Shown: piece by piece, positions 12,385 to 13,496 of the stretch
Layout: every line of letters begins with the position of its first letter
Position numbering within the stretch: position 1 is the stretch's first letter
Assembly (NCBI GenBank): GCA_041687475.1
Contig: JAWLBW010000109.1
Coordinates: 1 to 13,496, forward strand
DNA length: 13,496 nucleotides
Reading direction: 5' to 3'
Origin: JAWLBW01 sp041687475
GTDB lineage: Bacteria; J088; JAWLBW01
Position numbers and translations under genes: made by a program
Notes under the pieces: model-generated
The model's input: the letters and a program-made list of their open reading frames with translations, nothing else
What the model was told of the DNA's origin: nothing
The model's database searches: none

Positions 12385-12819
12385 TCAGGATTCTCTCCGG
12401 CGATGTTCCGGATAGAGGGGTTCGGAATATACGAAACCGGTCAGGTATCCGAACCAGATCCACCAGGCTTTCACGTAACGATAGGCGCCCAGCCCGAAGG
12501 CGGTCGACACCAGACCTGCCGCATATTGATCGCCGTCGAAGGAATGGCCCGAGGCAAACAGCCAGGCCCATGCGGCAAGTCCCAGCACGGCGCTCATCGA
12601 AACCGTGAGCCACATGGCCCCGGTCCACTCGCCCCCCTGGCGCTCGAACGGCGTTCCGCAGACCTCACAGCGTTCACGCAGTTGATACACGCCGCAGAAC
12701 ATACGTCCGCAACCACAGTGCGGGCACTTTCCGCGCACCGCCGCGCGCAGGCGCTGCAGCGATGTCAGGCCGGGCAGGTCTTCAAGAGTGAAGGTTCGGG
12801 AAATCGAGGTTCGGCGCAT
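12385..12819 (-). CDS. DUF983 family zinc-ribbon membrane protein (copy B)
   Basis: This 144-residue protein has a 30-residue polar N-terminal extension, then a zinc ribbon with C32, C35, C51 and C54 (KCPHC and CEVC), FCGVYQLRERC and QGGEWTGAMW. Two or three membrane helices follow (about 68-90, 98-113 and possibly 117-131), and the tail is Arg-rich (PEHRRRES). Copy A shares the order LR-----CPHC, F-G-Y, GG-WTG, FDG--Y and YRY-K, so the two are paralogues. Additional cysteines (C37, C42) sit inside the ribbon loop. It is the first gene of the three-gene unit, and the reductase gene starts 2 bp after its stop. The ATG at 12819 has no strong SD. Function is unknown; the zinc ribbon plus membrane segments only suggests a membrane-located adaptor or redox-related role. 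Confidence 0.84.
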   Translation of the reverse strand: MRRTSISRTFTLEDLPGLTSLQRLRAAVRGKCPHCGCGRMFCGVYQLRERCEVCGTPFERQGGEWTGAMWLTVSMSAVLGLAAWAWLFASGHSFDGDQYAAGLVSTAFGLGAYRYVKAWWIWFGYLTGFVYSEPLYPEHRRRES

Positions 12820-12867
12820 GAGAATGAAAACGAGTTTCGATACTTTCTTCTTACCCTATCATGGTAG

Positions 12868-12885
12868 CCGATCCGATCGGGTCGG
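12868..12885. promoter_or_regulatory. Near-perfect 18-bp palindrome in a divergent promoter region
   Basis: CCGATCCGATCGGGTCGG is self-complementary except for one base pair, centred on CCGATCGG. It lies between the divergent DUF983 copy B (start 12819) and the DUF481-type gene (start 12964), a natural place for a shared operator. Confidence 0.35.
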
Positions 12886-12895
12886 GCATACCAAC

Positions 12896-12924
12896 TGGCT
12901 ACCGGGCGGTCACGCCGCTACAAT
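12896..12924 (+). promoter_or_regulatory. Candidate promoter of the DUF481-type gene
   Basis: TACAAT (12919-12924) is a good -10, with TGGCTA (12896-12901) 17 bp upstream as a poor -35. The transcript would start near 12931, about 33 nt before the ATG at 12964. Confidence 0.35.
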
Positions 12925-12963
12925 GGACGCCTACATCCAGTTTCCGTCCATTACCTGCTTTTC

Positions 12964-13496
12964 ATGCCCCGAACCGCCTTCCGAGCCCTACTCGCCGCCC
13001 TCGCCCTGCAATTCGCCTTGCCCCTTCCCATCGGGGCAGCGGTCTTCGACGCCCTCGCCCTTGTCGACGGACTTGACGAAAACGGCGCCTACGCGACACT
13101 CAATGTAACCGGAGGCCTGAAGACAGGCAACACCGAAGAGCGCCGTATCGCGGGCAGTATCGGCACGGGCTACCGGCGCAACGCACATACCATCTTTCTT
13201 ACGGGCGCCGGTGAATACGGGCAGGCACGAGGCGAAGCCTATACCGAAAATGCCTTTGAGCACTTGCGTTATCGCTACATGATGAGCGCCACCTGGGGCA
13301 CCGAAGCTTTTCTCCAGGCCGAGCACGACGCCTTTCGCCGCATTCGCGTGCGGGGAATCGGCGGCGCCGGACTTCGCCTCGTGCTCCCGCGCGTTTCGGT
13401 GTTCACCACCGCGCTGGGGGTCGGGGTGGCGGTCGGGGCCGTCGGCGTCTCGATGTTGCAGAAGCGACTGCCCCAGGCCCGGGTGTTCACCGCCGC
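12964..13496 (+). CDS. DUF481-type (YdiY-like) outer-membrane protein, N-terminal part (3' end outside window)
   Basis: The frame is open from ATG 12964 to the window end (177 complete codons). The first 25 residues form a signal peptide (MPRTAFRALLAALALQFALP, then ending near GAA). Next comes the DUF481 opening: YATLNVTGGLKTGNTEERRI, then alternating strands such as HTIFLTGAGEYGQ, NAFEHLRYRYMMSATWGTEAFLQAEHDAFRRI and RGIGGAGLRLVL. 'L--S/TG---TGNT' and 'AEAF-Q---D-F-R' are characteristic of DUF481, predicted to be salt-induced or general outer-membrane beta-barrels. The last 40 residues are Val/Ala/Gly-rich and less typical, so a frameshift near 13390 cannot be ruled out from a fragment. An ATG at 12923 is in another frame. 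The SD is weak. The gene is divergent from the DUF983/reductase unit. Confidence 0.8.
   Translation, partial: MPRTAFRALLAALALQFALPLPIGAAVFDALALVDGLDENGAYATLNVTGGLKTGNTEERRIAGSIGTGYRRNAHTIFLTGAGEYGQARGEAYTENAFEHLRYRYMMSATWGTEAFLQAEHDAFRRIRVRGIGGAGLRLVLPRVSVFTTALGVGVAVGAVGVSMLQKRLPQARVFTA

Noticed and set aside
12383..12628. N-terminal extension of the reductase up to 12628
   Set aside because: It would overlap the DUF983 copy B gene in another frame. The Rossmann motif starts at residue 10 from ATG 12382, as expected for the family, and an SD precedes that ATG.
13380..13496. Frameshift in the DUF481-type gene
   Set aside because: The last 40 residues look less typical, but the frame stays open to the edge and no alternative frame gives a better continuation in the visible fragment.

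Overview
The window is GC-rich, tightly packed bacterial chromosome from a Gram-negative organism. Two things point to an outer membrane: a lipoprotein-type FKBP isomerase and a signal-peptide-bearing DUF481-type protein. Many starts are GTG or TTG with recognisable Shine-Dalgarno (SD) sequences. The genes look chromosomal and housekeeping-like. I see no transposase, integrase, tRNA, rRNA or CRISPR array, and cannot name the taxon from the sequence alone.

Layout. (1) 1-378 (+) is the C-terminal end of a methyltransferase-like protein. (2) 1936-603 (-) is a two-gene unit: an FKBP-type peptidyl-prolyl isomerase lipoprotein, then a DUF938 methyltransferase. (3) 5920-2373 (-) is a membrane-spanning MutS-family ATPase whose stop overlaps the start of a short-form RecQ helicase (ATGA). 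(4) 6047-6415 (+) is a small four-helix membrane protein followed by a strong intrinsic terminator. (5) 6669-7718 (+) is UDP-glucose 4-epimerase (galE). (6) 11191-8249 (-) is a soluble PAS histidine kinase followed by an AI-2E-family membrane protein. A promoter and a perfect inverted repeat lie upstream of the kinase. (7) 12819-11313 (-) is an unusual trio: a DUF983 protein, a short-chain reductase resembling dihydropteridine reductase, and a second DUF983 paralogue. (8) 12964-end (+) is the start of a DUF481-type outer-membrane protein.

The most unusual material is not protein-coding. Two intergenic stretches, about 2030-2372 and 7681-8248, are built from short words in tandem with 7-bp or 8-bp periods (AACGCGG, CTATCAC, TGACGGC, GAAGACG, CCTCTGCG). 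They share a near-palindromic core, CCGTGCTGYACG. These mosaics sit directly against the stop codons of recQ, galE and the AI-2E-family gene. In galE the mosaic supplies the last dozen codons and the stop codon itself. The 7.7-8.2 kb stretch also holds a perfect 20-bp palindrome and a pair of mutually exclusive hairpins.

No obvious new multi-gene effector system is visible. The best candidates for undescribed biology are the stop-codon-abutting repeat family, the DUF983-reductase-DUF983 trio, the membrane MutS/RecQ coupling, and the putative operator of the orphan kinase.
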